Positions 37,854 through 45,002 of a DNA stretch of 57,599 nucleotides are shown here, piece by piece (position 1 is the stretch's first letter; each line of letters opens with the position of its first letter). Position numbers and translations under genes: made by a program. The notes beneath the pieces were generated by a model. It was not told the origin of the DNA and did not search any database. It saw only the letters and a program-made list of their open reading frames with translations. This DNA comes from an uncultured Bacilli bacterium (GTDB lineage: Bacteria > Bacillota_I > Bacilli_A > ML615J-28 > CAG-698), in NCBI GenBank assembly GCA_947627195.1, contig CANQVC010000005.1, positions 1 through 57,599 of the forward strand, written 5' to 3'.

Positions 37854-39017
37854 ATGAAAAAAATCATAATCGTTGTTATGGCATTGTTTTGTGGAATATT
37901 TTTGGCAAGTTTTACTCAAGTTTGTGCGCTAAGTAATGATAATGTTGAGACTTTTATTTCTTTGAGTAATCGAGACAATGTCGTTTTACATAATACAATA
38001 GAAGCGAACGTCAATCCTAAAGATATCGCTAGTAGTTTAGGCGATGAAATACTTTTTGAATATCAACCTTATTCCGAAATTGCTTTTGCAAAAGACGGAC
38101 AAAAGGTTACTGCAAAAATGTATTATTACAAGGGGGAAACATTTTATATGGATTCCTTAGAAACGGTGTCAACGGAAAAAACAGAAATTGAAAAAGAAAT
38201 TTATCAATTTTATGAAGATAGATTATCTTTTATTGATGAAAAAAATATTAATAATGTTAGTGAAACTAGTCCTCTCTTTGTAGATGTACTGAATGGTTAT
38301 AAAAGATTAGTATTTAAGCCATATGGATATCTTGATAATTCATTTGTTGTTAAAAAATATCGTGCAAATGATGTCTCATCGTTATATTCTGTTGAAACTA
38401 ATACTGATTTTATACCTGGATATGTAGCTAATGCAAATGGAGATACATCGTATAATGGCAATATGAGAAATTATTTTGGATTTGTTCATTTAGAAGTTGC
38501 GCAAGCAGTAAATGAGTATTCGCAATCTACGATATACTATGGTGGAATACCACATTTCAAAGATGCGTGGCCAGTTAATTCTCCTGGAACTATTTCAATT
38601 TCTTCAACATATAATGCAGGCATGAATCTTGGATATTCATTTACAAACGGTTTTAGTTTAGATAATGTTTCGATAGAAAATCAACATGATTATGGATTGA
38701 ATATTGGATATGCATATTCTAAAAACTATACTAATCAGGAACCTAGTATATCAACGCAACATGGTTCAGATATATATAATGAATATCAATGGTCTTACCA
38801 ATATGCTGATGGTAGAAATGGTGATGAAACATACCATTTATCTACAGGTTATTTATTTGAGATGAATAATTCAGGGCATACTCTTATTGGCGAGGATAAT
38901 TTTGTGTTGAAATACAATTTTAGATTTAGAGTTCAAAAATGGTATAAGATCTTAGGGATTCAAGTAAGCGATCTTCAGGATCCAATTGATGGACAAATTA
39001 ATATAAATCATTGGTAG
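37854..39017 (+). CDS. Secreted protein of unknown function, beta-rich C-terminal half
   Basis: The start is at ATG 37854 (RBS TAGGAGG); a GTG 18 nt upstream is in frame but lies before the ribosome site. The 387-residue product has a clear signal peptide ('IIIVVMALFCGIFLASFTQVCA' region). Residues about 25-150 are charged and mixed. Residues about 230-385 have alternating polar/aromatic strands ('NAGMNLGYSFTNGF', 'DYGLNIGYAYSKNY', 'YQWSYQYADG'), a pattern seen in beta-barrel or beta-pore toxins, though I cannot assign a family. It is followed by a small two-TM protein gene. Codon use is less AT-biased than in surrounding genes. Confidence 0.65.
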   Translation: MKKIIIVVMALFCGIFLASFTQVCALSNDNVETFISLSNRDNVVLHNTIEANVNPKDIASSLGDEILFEYQPYSEIAFAKDGQKVTAKMYYYKGETFYMDSLETVSTEKTEIEKEIYQFYEDRLSFIDEKNINNVSETSPLFVDVLNGYKRLVFKPYGYLDNSFVVKKYRANDVSSLYSVETNTDFIPGYVANANGDTSYNGNMRNYFGFVHLEVAQAVNEYSQSTIYYGGIPHFKDAWPVNSPGTISISSTYNAGMNLGYSFTNGFSLDNVSIENQHDYGLNIGYAYSKNYTNQEPSISTQHGSDIYNEYQWSYQYADGRNGDETYHLSTGYLFEMNNSGHTLIGEDNFVLKYNFRFRVQKWYKILGIQVSDLQDPIDGQININHW

Positions 39018-39025
39018 GAGGAAAA

Positions 39026-39223
39026 ATGAAAAGAATGGCTTTGTTTTGCACTTTAGTTTTTGCAAGTGCAATTTCATTTGGTTTATGTGTTGTTGCAAAA
39101 TGCTTAACATCGTCGGTTATTTCAGATGATATTGCAACTGTTGGATTAGTTATTTTTTCTGTCATTTTTGTTGCAAGTTTAGTATTAGCTATTATTGAAT
39201 GTTTTAGAAAATCTGATAATTGA
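39026..39223 (+). CDS. Small two-TM membrane protein
   Basis: A 65-residue protein starting at ATG 39026 behind AGGAGG (39016-39021). It has two hydrophobic helices (about 4-26 and 38-58) and a short charged tail ('IECFRKSDN'). It begins 8 nt after the secreted protein gene ends, so the two are translated together. Size and position would suit an immunity or export-helper partner of the secreted protein, but that is inference. Confidence 0.65.
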   Translation: MKRMALFCTLVFASAISFGLCVVAKCLTSSVISDDIATVGLVIFSVIFVASLVLAIIECFRKSDN

Positions 39224-39314
39224 TTTATTTTGTTTTTATTTATTTTACTGCATATTATGAATATGATTATGTAAGTGAAATAAAATATTCGTAGAACAAT
39301 CCCTCCAAAAAAAT

Positions 39315-39358
39315 GATTATTTTGTATTAATTAATTTAATATAAAATAATCTTTTTTT
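39315..39358 (+). terminator. Terminator after the secreted/small-membrane-protein pair
   Basis: A 16-bp stem (GATTATTTTGTATTAA at 39315-39330 with its complement at 39336-39351, one wobble) and seven T. Confidence 0.88.
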
Positions 39359-39370
39359 ATAATTAATATT

Positions 39371-39384
39371 TGAAAAGCTTTTCA
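39371..39384. promoter_or_regulatory. 14-bp palindrome upstream of the amino-acid transporter promoter
   Basis: TGAAAAGCTTTTCA is a perfect dyad ending 12 bp before the -35. It is a candidate operator. Confidence 0.4.
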
Positions 39385-39396
39385 TCTAATTTTTTG

Positions 39397-39425
39397 TTGA
39401 CATAATAAAATAAATAATATATAAT
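39397..39425 (+). promoter_or_regulatory. Consensus promoter of the triple-RNA-element / amino-acid ABC transporter operon
   Basis: Exact TTGACA (39397-39402), 17 bp and exact TATAAT (39420-39425). The expected transcription start is near 39432, leaving an untranslated leader of about 545 nt before the binding-protein gene. A strong promoter followed by terminators is typical of attenuation. Confidence 0.9.
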
Positions 39426-39453
39426 GCTTGTATCAAAAGAGTTTTTAGAATTC

Positions 39454-39559
39454 TTTGGCTTATTACAAACATGTTTTACAAGATAAGAACAATTAATTAT
39501 AATATTATATTTTGTTCTTTGAGCATAATTGTAACTAAAGCCAAGAAATTGGCTTTTTT
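39454..39559 (+). promoter_or_regulatory. Tandem leader RNA element, copy 1, with terminator
   Basis: Core: TTTTACAAGATAAGAACAA (39474-39492) and TTGTTCTTTGAGCATA (39512-39527), paired through AAGAACAA/TTGTTCTT (8 bp). A closing helix TTACAA (39476-39481, or 39463-39468) pairs with TTGTAA (39529-39534). The terminator is AAAGCCAA (39537-39544), a GAAA loop, TTGGCTTT (39549-39556) and six T. Upstream TTTGGCTT (39454-39461) is complementary to the first terminator arm and can form a competing antiterminator around the core. I recognise no known riboswitch class. Confidence 0.7.
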
Positions 39560-39564
39560 GTTTG

Positions 39565-39780
39565 TTTGGTTTATTTACAAGATAAGAACACAAAATATAT
39601 TTATTAAATATATATTTAATATAATATATTGTTCTTTGAGCATAGTATCAAAAAGTGATGTTAGCTATACATTCGTGTTTTGATACGAGTGTATGCATTA
39701 TAATAATATTATATTATAATAATATTATAAATATAATATTGTACACTTTCGTAAATTAAAGCCAAGCAATTGGCTTTTTT
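39565..39780 (+). promoter_or_regulatory. Tandem leader RNA element, copy 2, with 106-nt insertion and terminator
   Basis: Core: TTTACAAGATAAGAACA (39574-39590) and TGTTCTTTGAGCATA (39630-39644), paired by AAGAACA/TGTTCTT. The closing helix is ATTTAC (39573-39578) with GTAAAT (39751-39756). Unlike copies 1 and 3, about 106 nt are inserted at 39645-39750, with its own hairpin GTATCAAAA/TTTTGATAC (39645-39653, 39678-39686) and a long AT stretch. The terminator is AAAGCCAA (39758-39765), a GCAA loop, TTGGCTTT (39770-39777) and six T. Upstream TTTGG (39565-39569) can pair with its first arm. Confidence 0.7.
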
Positions 39781-39781
39781 G

Positions 39782-39881
39782 TTTGGTATATTTACAAGAC
39801 AAGAATAATTAATATACAATTTTATATTATTCTTTGAGCATAATGATGTATGTAAATAGAGCCAGACAATGGCTCTATTTT
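39782..39881 (+). promoter_or_regulatory. Tandem leader RNA element, copy 3, with terminator
   Basis: Core: TTTACAAGACAAGAATA (39791-39807) and ATTATTCTTTGAGCATA (39826-39842). The stem is AAGAATAAT/ATTATTCTT; compared with copies 1 and 2 the C-G pair has become T-A on both sides, a compensatory change. The closing helix is ATTTAC (39790-39795) with GTAAAT (39852-39857). The terminator is AGAGCCA (39858-39864), loop GACAA, TGGCTCT (39870-39876) and ATTTTG, again with compensatory differences. TTTGG upstream (39782-39786) can compete. A ribosome site follows within 10 nt. Confidence 0.7.
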
Positions 39882-39901
39882 GTTTTAAGGAGGTTTATGA
39901 T

Positions 39902-39994
39902 ATGAAAACAAAAATTCGGCGTTATAAAAACAAATTAGAAAAAACAAAAATAATTAAAAGAAAAGGAGAAAGAAAAAATGAAGAAATTATTTAG
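39902..39994 (+). CDS. Short basic leader peptide ORF
   Basis: AAGGAGG at 39887-39893 is perfectly spaced before ATG 39902. The frame encodes 30 residues, 13 of them Lys or Arg ('MKTKIRRYKNKLEKTKIIKR' begins it), and stops at TAG 39992-39994. It overlaps the start of the binding-protein gene (39978) in another frame. It has no signal or membrane segment. I infer a leader peptide that couples or controls translation of the transporter genes, perhaps sensing charged Lys- or Arg-tRNA. A/T-rich DNA favours AAA codons, so the bias alone is weak evidence. Confidence 0.5.
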   Translation: MKTKIRRYKNKLEKTKIIKRKGERKNEEII

Positions 39995-40811
39995 TTTATT
40001 TGTTATCGTATTATGTGTGTTTGTGTTTACTGGTTGTACATCTAGTAAAAATACTTTGATTGTTTATACAGAAGCAGGTTTTGCTCCATTTGAATATATG
40101 AGTGATAATAAAATTGTTGGTGTTGATGTTGATATAATGGAAATGGTAGGAGAAAAACTTGGTAAAAAAGTTGAATTTGAAAATGTTAATTTTGATGTTA
40201 TTGTTGATGCAGTAAAAGAAGGTAAATTAACAAATGTTGGTGCTGCTGGATTATCTATTACTGATGAAAGAAAAGAAAAAGTTGATTTTTCATCTATTTA
40301 TTATAATGCAAGTTTATATGTAATATATAAAGAAGCTAATGTTACTGAAGGATTTTCTAAAGAAATGTCTGATGGTGATACAGGTGTTTACTGGCAATCT
40401 TTAAATTCAAGTAAAGGAATTGGTATTCAAACTGGCACAACAGCTGATATATTCTTAAGTGATGAAATAGCTGAAGGTGGATCACTAGAAGGAGTTAAAA
40501 AGACAGATTATAAATCATTAGATATCGCTGTTAGTGATATTGGTTTAAATATTGATTATGTTATTATTGATGAACTTCCTGCCAAGAAACTTGTTCAAGG
40601 ACATGAAGGATTAAAATGTCTTCCTTTATATTATCAAGGTAATGAAGATGAAGAAGATGAAAAAGCTGTTGATTCTTATGCTATTTGTGTAACAAAAGGG
40701 CAAACAGAATTATTAGATGCTATTAATGAAGTACTTGCGGAATTATTAAAAGAAGATGAAGATGGCATAAATGGTATTCAAAAATTAGTTAATAAACATT
40801 TAGGTTTATAA
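39978..40811 (+). CDS. Polar amino-acid ABC transporter substrate-binding lipoprotein
   Basis: A 277-residue family 3 solute-binding protein. It has a lipobox ('VFVFTGCTSS'), then the type II binding fold: 'YTEAGFAPFEYMSDNKIVGVDVDIMEMVGEKLG' in divided form, 'GLSITDERKEKVDFSSIYYNASL', 'IGIQTGTTADIFL' and 'DYVIIDELPAKKLV'. It captures an amino acid outside the cell for the permease and ATPase genes that follow. An inserted acidic stretch ('GNEDEEDEKAVD') lies before the last strand. RBS AAAAGGAGA. It is the first transporter gene after the three-element leader RNA. The substrate cannot be fixed from sequence. Confidence 0.93.
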   Translation: MKKLFSLFVIVLCVFVFTGCTSSKNTLIVYTEAGFAPFEYMSDNKIVGVDVDIMEMVGEKLGKKVEFENVNFDVIVDAVKEGKLTNVGAAGLSITDERKEKVDFSSIYYNASLYVIYKEANVTEGFSKEMSDGDTGVYWQSLNSSKGIGIQTGTTADIFLSDEIAEGGSLEGVKKTDYKSLDIAVSDIGLNIDYVIIDELPAKKLVQGHEGLKCLPLYYQGNEDEEDEKAVDSYAICVTKGQTELLDAINEVLAELLKEDEDGINGIQKLVNKHLGL

Positions 40812-40878
40812 TAATATATAATGTATGATGTATTATATAATACAATATACATTTATATAATACAAGAAGGAGATTAAC

Positions 40879-41595
40879 ATGTTATTTCAAGCAGGATTTT
40901 TTCAAGAAGTAAAAGAAGTTCTAACAACTAAAGAATTTATGATATATATTCTTGAAGGATTTAAAAACACTTTTTTAATGACTTTAATTGCAGCACTAAT
41001 AGGGCTTGTTTTAGGATTTCTTGTGGCAATTATTAAAATATTTTCTCAAGACAATAAATTTCTTAAAATTCCTGCTTTTATTTGTAATTGTTATACAACA
41101 ATTATCAGAGGTACACCAGTTGCTTTACAATTATTTATAATGGTATTTGCTATACTTGCTATACCAGGATTTAAAGAAACAGCAGTTGTATTAACATTTG
41201 GTATTAATTCTGGTGCATATGTTTCAGAAAATATTCGTGCAGGTATATTATCAATTGATAAAGGTCAAACTGAAGCAGGAAGAGCGATGGGATTATCATC
41301 ATTAACTACCATGATTAAAATAGTCTTACCTCAAGCCATTAAAAATGTTATACCATCAATTGGTAATGAATTTATTGCTTTAGTTAAAGAAACAGCTATT
41401 GTATCTATGGTCGGCTCAACATTTGGTAAATTAACATTTGATTTAAACCAAGCTGCAACTACAATAAGTAAAGATACTGCCAATTATTTAATACCAGCTA
41501 TTGTTGTAGCAATATTTTATTTAATACTTGTTTATTCAATTACTTTATTAATTAAATTATTTGAAAGGAGATTTCGTCAAAGTGATCAACGTTAA
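40879..41595 (+). CDS. Polar amino-acid ABC transporter permease (HisM family)
   Basis: A 238-residue inner-membrane permease with about five hydrophobic segments and the EAA-loop of the family: '[34 protein letters not shown]' in divided form. The N-terminal signature '[20 protein letters not shown]' and '[12 protein letters not shown]' are typical of His/Glu/Arg-type systems. One permease gene is present, so it likely forms a homodimer. RBS AGAAGGAG. The end overlaps the ATPase gene by 14 nt. Confidence 0.93.
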   Translation: MLFQAGFFQEVKEVLTTKEFMIYILEGFKNTFLMTLIAALIGLVLGFLVAIIKIFSQDNKFLKIPAFICNCYTTIIRGTPVALQLFIMVFAILAIPGFKETAVVLTFGINSGAYVSENIRAGILSIDKGQTEAGRAMGLSSLTTMIKIVLPQAIKNVIPSIGNEFIALVKETAIVSMVGSTFGKLTFDLNQAATTISKDTANYLIPAIVVAIFYLILVYSITLLIKLFERRFRQSDQR

Positions 41596-42517
41596 AAATG
41601 TTTCTAAAAACTTTGGTAAATTACAAGTATTAAAAGATGTTAGTTGTGAAATCAAAAAAGGAGAAAAAGTTGTTATTATAGGTCCAAGTGGATCTGGTAA
41701 ATCAACTTTACTTCGATGTATGAATTTATTAGAAAAACCATCTTCAGGAGAAGTGTGGTTAGATAATAAATTAATATCAGACATGGATATATATTTACAC
41801 GATGATTTAATTTTAAAATCAAATATATATCATAAAAAATTAAATAAATTTATTGAGGAAGAAAAAATAAATATAAATCAATTATCAAGATTTGAACAAT
41901 TAAAAATAATTGAAGAAATAAAAAAAGAGAAACAAATTAAACCAATTTTAGAAAATAAAATATTTAAAAAAGAAAAAAGAGCTTTTTTAAAAGAAAATTG
42001 TTTAAACATAAATGATGCAAGAAAAAAAATGGGAATGTGTTTCCAACATTTCAATTTATTTAATAATTTATCAATTATAAATAATTTAATATTAGCTCCT
42101 GTTAGTTTACATTTAATGTCAAAACAAGAAGCAATTGAAAAAGCAACAAGTTTATTACAAAGAATTGGTTTGTATGAAAAAAAAGATGAATATCCTTCTA
42201 AATTATCTGGTGGACAAAAACAAAGAGTTGCCATTATTAGAAGTCTATGTATGAATCCTGAAGTAATGTTGTTTGATGAACCAACTAGTGCTTTAGATCC
42301 TGAAATGGTCGGAGAAGTATTAAATTTAATGAAAGATTTAGCCCATGATGGAATGACTATGGTTGTTGTAACACATGAAATGGGATTTGCGAAAGAAATT
42401 AGTAGTCGTGTATTATTTATGGATGAAGGTAAAATCATGGAAGAAGGAAGTCCTAATGATATATTCCTTCATCCTAAATCCCCTCGATTAATTGATTTTT
42501 TAAGTAAAGTATTATAA
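41582..42517 (+). CDS. Polar amino-acid ABC transporter ATPase with a ~70-residue insertion
   Basis: The start is taken at GTG 41582, with AAAGGAG at 41564-41570; the N-terminus then fits the family ('[11 protein letters not shown]'). Walker A 'GPSGSGKST', Q-loop '[12 protein letters not shown]', signature '[15 protein letters not shown]', Walker B '[14 protein letters not shown]' and H-loop 'VVTHEMGFA' are intact. The family is usually about 240-255 residues, but this product is 311. A Lys/Glu/Ile-rich helical segment of about 70 residues (about 69-140) is inserted between Walker A and the Q-loop. Reading frame and flanking motifs are intact, so this is a real insertion, not a frameshift. 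Confidence 0.92.
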   Translation: MINVKNVSKNFGKLQVLKDVSCEIKKGEKVVIIGPSGSGKSTLLRCMNLLEKPSSGEVWLDNKLISDMDIYLHDDLILKSNIYHKKLNKFIEEEKININQLSRFEQLKIIEEIKKEKQIKPILENKIFKKEKRAFLKENCLNINDARKKMGMCFQHFNLFNNLSIINNLILAPVSLHLMSKQEAIEKATSLLQRIGLYEKKDEYPSKLSGGQKQRVAIIRSLCMNPEVMLFDEPTSALDPEMVGEVLNLMKDLAHDGMTMVVVTHEMGFAKEISSRVLFMDEGKIMEEGSPNDIFLHPKSPRLIDFLSKVL

Positions 42518-42572
42518 ATTACAATATATATATTATATATTTATATATATTATATAAGAAAAGAGTTTAAAA

Positions 42573-43793
42573 ATGAAAAATGCAATTAAAAAAATAATTC
42601 CTTTATTATTATTTATTTTATCTATTAGTTTATTATATGGATGTAATAATTCAAATGATAAAAAATTACAAAATGAATTTGATGAATTACAAGATAAAGT
42701 AAATAATATATATGATAAATTAACTAAAGAAGATGTTAGTAATCTTGATTATTCTAATATAGCATATGAGAAGATTAAGTATATTGATTCAGTTTTACAT
42801 GACAGAGATTGCTTTAATGGAGAAAATTTTAAATTAACCCAAAATTGGATTAATTGGTTAGCAATTAAAGCAGGATATAAGAATGAGGAAATAACATATC
42901 AAAATGTATTAGTAGATAGATATGTAAATAAAACAACTGATTTAAATAAATCTTTTTCTGCCGCAACAAACATTAATACTGATGGAAAATATTATACAAG
43001 AAATGGTAGAAGTTATGTTGAGGATGAAAATGGTAATTATCTTAAAGTATCAGTTTCTACACCTAATATAATTATTACTAAAAAAGGTAAAACAAATAAA
43101 CAAATAATTGTTGGGGCACATTATGATGGAACAGGTACTGGTGATAATGGTTCAGGCATTGCATTAGCATTAACAACATTAGAACAATTTCATGATATTG
43201 AAACAACATATACAATTCAATTTGTTTTTTTCACAGCTGAAGAATATGGTTGTTATGGATCAACATATTATGCTAATCAATTAAGTGAAGAAGAAGTTAA
43301 TAATACATTATATATGATCAATATGGATTCATTAGTATGTGGTGATTATTGTTATTTATATGGTGGTGTTCAAGATGATGAAAATAAAACAGTAAATGAT
43401 ACTATTGCTTTTGATAATGCTATGAATTTAGCTACAAATTTAGGATTAAGTTTCAAACAAAATCCTTGGACTTGGGATAATCCAGCTCCAGGATATGATA
43501 CACCAGATTATGCTTCACCATCAACTGGTGATTGGAGTGATCATGTAGGATTTAAGAAAAGAGGTATACCTTATTTATATATGGAAGCTACCAATTGGGA
43601 AATACCTGGTCCATATAAAGAATATGATGGTTATGGCGAAACAATGTTAGTAGGTATGTTAATGAATACAGAAAATGATTATTTAGAATATATTGAAAAA
43701 TATTTTCCAAGACGTATTCAAGAACACTTATCACAATTTTCTCAACTATTAAATGCTTTATTAATGCAAGATGATTTTAATAATACAAAATAA
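42573..43793 (+). CDS. M28 family zinc aminopeptidase lipoprotein
   Basis: The 406-residue protein has a lipobox ('SLLYGCNNS') and a M28 peptidase domain from about residue 165. Zinc ligands and catalytic residues are visible: 'VGAHYDGTGTGDNGSGIA' (His, Asp, bridging Asp), 'FFTAEEYGCYGS' (catalytic Glu and ligand Glu), 'YMINMDSLVCGD' (Asp) and 'DWSDHVGFKKRGIPYLYME' (the final region before a His-equivalent). It is tethered outside the cell and should release amino acids from peptides, next to an amino-acid importer operon. A strong terminator follows. Confidence 0.88.
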   Translation: MKNAIKKIIPLLLFILSISLLYGCNNSNDKKLQNEFDELQDKVNNIYDKLTKEDVSNLDYSNIAYEKIKYIDSVLHDRDCFNGENFKLTQNWINWLAIKAGYKNEEITYQNVLVDRYVNKTTDLNKSFSAATNINTDGKYYTRNGRSYVEDENGNYLKVSVSTPNIIITKKGKTNKQIIVGAHYDGTGTGDNGSGIALALTTLEQFHDIETTYTIQFVFFTAEEYGCYGSTYYANQLSEEEVNNTLYMINMDSLVCGDYCYLYGGVQDDENKTVNDTIAFDNAMNLATNLGLSFKQNPWTWDNPAPGYDTPDYASPSTGDWSDHVGFKKRGIPYLYMEATNWEIPGPYKEYDGYGETMLVGMLMNTENDYLEYIEKYFPRRIQEHLSQFSQLLNALLMQDDFNNTK

Positions 43794-43834
43794 TAGAATA
43801 GTATTACTAAAATTATTATTTAAATATATTTTAT

Positions 43835-43866
43835 TTTGGACTAGTATTATTACTAGTCCAAATTTT
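43835..43866 (+). terminator. Terminator after the M28 peptidase gene
   Basis: A 12-bp perfect stem (TTTGGACTAGTA at 43835-43846 with its complement at 43851-43862), TTAT loop and TTTT. Confidence 0.88.
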
Positions 43867-43912
43867 AAAAAAAATATTTACATAAAAATATTTATTATTT
43901 TATGCATATTAC

Positions 43913-43941
43913 TTGACCTTTTATAAAAAAAGATTTATAAT
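43913..43941 (+). promoter_or_regulatory. Promoter of the FMN riboswitch-ribU unit
   Basis: TTGACC (43913-43918), 17 bp, TATAAT (43936-43941). Confidence 0.85.
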
Positions 43942-43953
43942 TAATATACATAA

Positions 43954-44107
43954 TCTTCAGGGCAGGGTGTAATTCCCGACCGGTGGTATAGTCCACGAGC
44001 CAATTAGGCATGAACTGGTGTAATTCCAGTACCGATAGTAAAGTCTAGATAAAAGAAGAGCTATAGAAAGCTTAATGTTTGCTCTTGGGGATCATGAGCA
44101 TTTTTTT
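43954..44107 (+). promoter_or_regulatory. FMN riboswitch (RFN element) with terminator
   Basis: The aptamer spans 43954-44059: P1 is TCTTC/GAAGA, and conserved strings AGGGCAGGGTG, ATTCCCGACCGG and GGTATAGTCCACGAGC are seen, closing with GATAGTAAAGTCTAGAT. The terminator TGCTCTTG...CATGAGCA (44080-44100) runs into seven T. AAGAGC (44056-44061) overlaps the 3' strand of P1 and is complementary to GCTCTT (44081-44086), forming the antiterminator when FMN is absent. High FMN therefore switches off ribU. Confidence 0.97.
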
Positions 44108-44123
44108 CATTTTTGGAGGGCTT

Positions 44124-44915
44124 ATGATTTTAAATTTTGTTAATTTATTAAAAGAACACAAATTAACGGTTATTTTAATCACATGTGCAATTTTACTTGT
44201 TGCTATTTTGATTATGTGGATTTGTAAAATTGTTAGAGTCGCTGTACCAGTAAGTAGATCAGAACAAATTCATCGTATTACAGTTATTGGTATATTTACA
44301 GCTTTATCAACAGTATTGTATTATTTTGTGAAATTCCCTTTACCTTTTTTTCCATCTTTCTTACATTTTCAATTTTCCAATTTACCTGTTTTAATTGTTG
44401 GATTTATGTTAGGACCTGTTGAAGGGGTGACAGTTGCAGTATTAAGAACATTCTTAAAATTACCAGCAACTGACACAGCATGTGTTGGGGAATTAGTTGA
44501 TATGGTTATAAGCATATTAGTTGTTTTAGTAACATCAATTTTTTATAAAAACAATAGAACAAAAAAAGGAGCTTTTATTTCTCTTATTTTAGGAACAGTT
44601 ACATGGGTAATAGGATCTGTCTTTGTTAATTGGTTTATTTCAGTTCCATTTTATGTTGCTTTTTATTTTGATGGAAATGTTGATGGATTTATTAGTATGT
44701 TGTCAATAATTCCTAATGTAACTAAAGATAATTACATATGGAAATATTTATTAATATCTGTTGTTCCATTTAATACTTTATTAGCAATTGCTGTTAGTGC
44801 TATTACTTTTATCGTATATAAACATGTAGCAATATTATTTAGATTTAAAGATAAAAGTATTGAAGAAATAGATAATAAGTCTAATAATGATATTTCTAAT
44901 GAAAAACCTCAATAA
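44124..44915 (+). CDS. ribU: Riboflavin ECF transporter S component RibU
   Basis: RibU binds riboflavin and imports it with the shared ECF energising module. The start is at ATG 44124 (GGAGGG at 44115-44120), since the earlier in-frame codons lie inside the riboswitch terminator. The 263-residue protein has about six membrane segments and the RibU pattern 'IGIFTALSTVLYYFVKFPLPFFP', 'LPVLIVGFMLGPVEGVTVAVLRTFLKL' (both divided) and 'GSVFVNWFISVPFY'. Control by FMN through the upstream riboswitch confirms the substrate. The C-terminal tail is charged. Confidence 0.95.
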   Translation: MILNFVNLLKEHKLTVILITCAILLVAILIMWICKIVRVAVPVSRSEQIHRITVIGIFTALSTVLYYFVKFPLPFFPSFLHFQFSNLPVLIVGFMLGPVEGVTVAVLRTFLKLPATDTACVGELVDMVISILVVLVTSIFYKNNRTKKGAFISLILGTVTWVIGSVFVNWFISVPFYVAFYFDGNVDGFISMLSIIPNVTKDNYIWKYLLISVVPFNTLLAIAVSAITFIVYKHVAILFRFKDKSIEEIDNKSNNDISNEKPQ

Positions 44916-44930
44916 TATTTTTTTTGCATG

Positions 44931-44959
44931 TTGACATTCTAAAACAAAAAAAGTATAAT
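44931..44959 (+). promoter_or_regulatory. Promoter of the first zinc-ribbon membrane protein gene
   Basis: Exact TTGACA (44931-44936), 17 bp, exact TATAAT (44954-44959). The -10 and the TAAGTT after it match the promoter at 47841-47869. Confidence 0.9.
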
Positions 44960-45002
44960 TAAGTTATAAAAATAATTGTGTATAAATTAAAGGAGGTTTA
45001 CT

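Larger units (their letters stand above)
37652..39301. mobile_element. Two-gene module bounded by a 12-bp perfect inverted repeat
   Basis: GATTGTTCTACG at 37652-37663 is repeated inverted as CGTAGAACAATC at 39290-39301. Between them lie only the 387-residue secreted protein and the 65-residue membrane protein, which use more G/C-ending codons than their neighbours. No transposase and no target-site duplication are seen. It is reported as a possible non-autonomous or transferred unit. Confidence 0.35.

Noticed and set aside
39363-39683. Reading frames of about 70-76 codons on both strands in the leader of the amino-acid transporter
   Set aside because: They run through the repeated RNA elements and terminators and have no ribosome sites; the RNA structure explains the sequence better.
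39454-39881. Three leader elements considered as tandem glycine or glutamine riboswitches, a T-box or a purine riboswitch
   Set aside because: None of the conserved strings of those classes (for example the T-box AGGGTGG or the purine TTGTCTATG) is present.
39454-39881. Leader repeats considered as integron attC sites or a mobile repeat array
   Set aside because: Each unit ends in a strong intrinsic terminator with a covarying stem, and the array lies between a consensus promoter and a transporter operon, which fits RNA regulation.
41878-42438. A 186-codon minus-strand frame inside the amino-acid ABC ATPase gene
   Set aside because: The plus-strand gene has all ABC motifs; the antisense frame is a shadow of AT-rich coding sequence.
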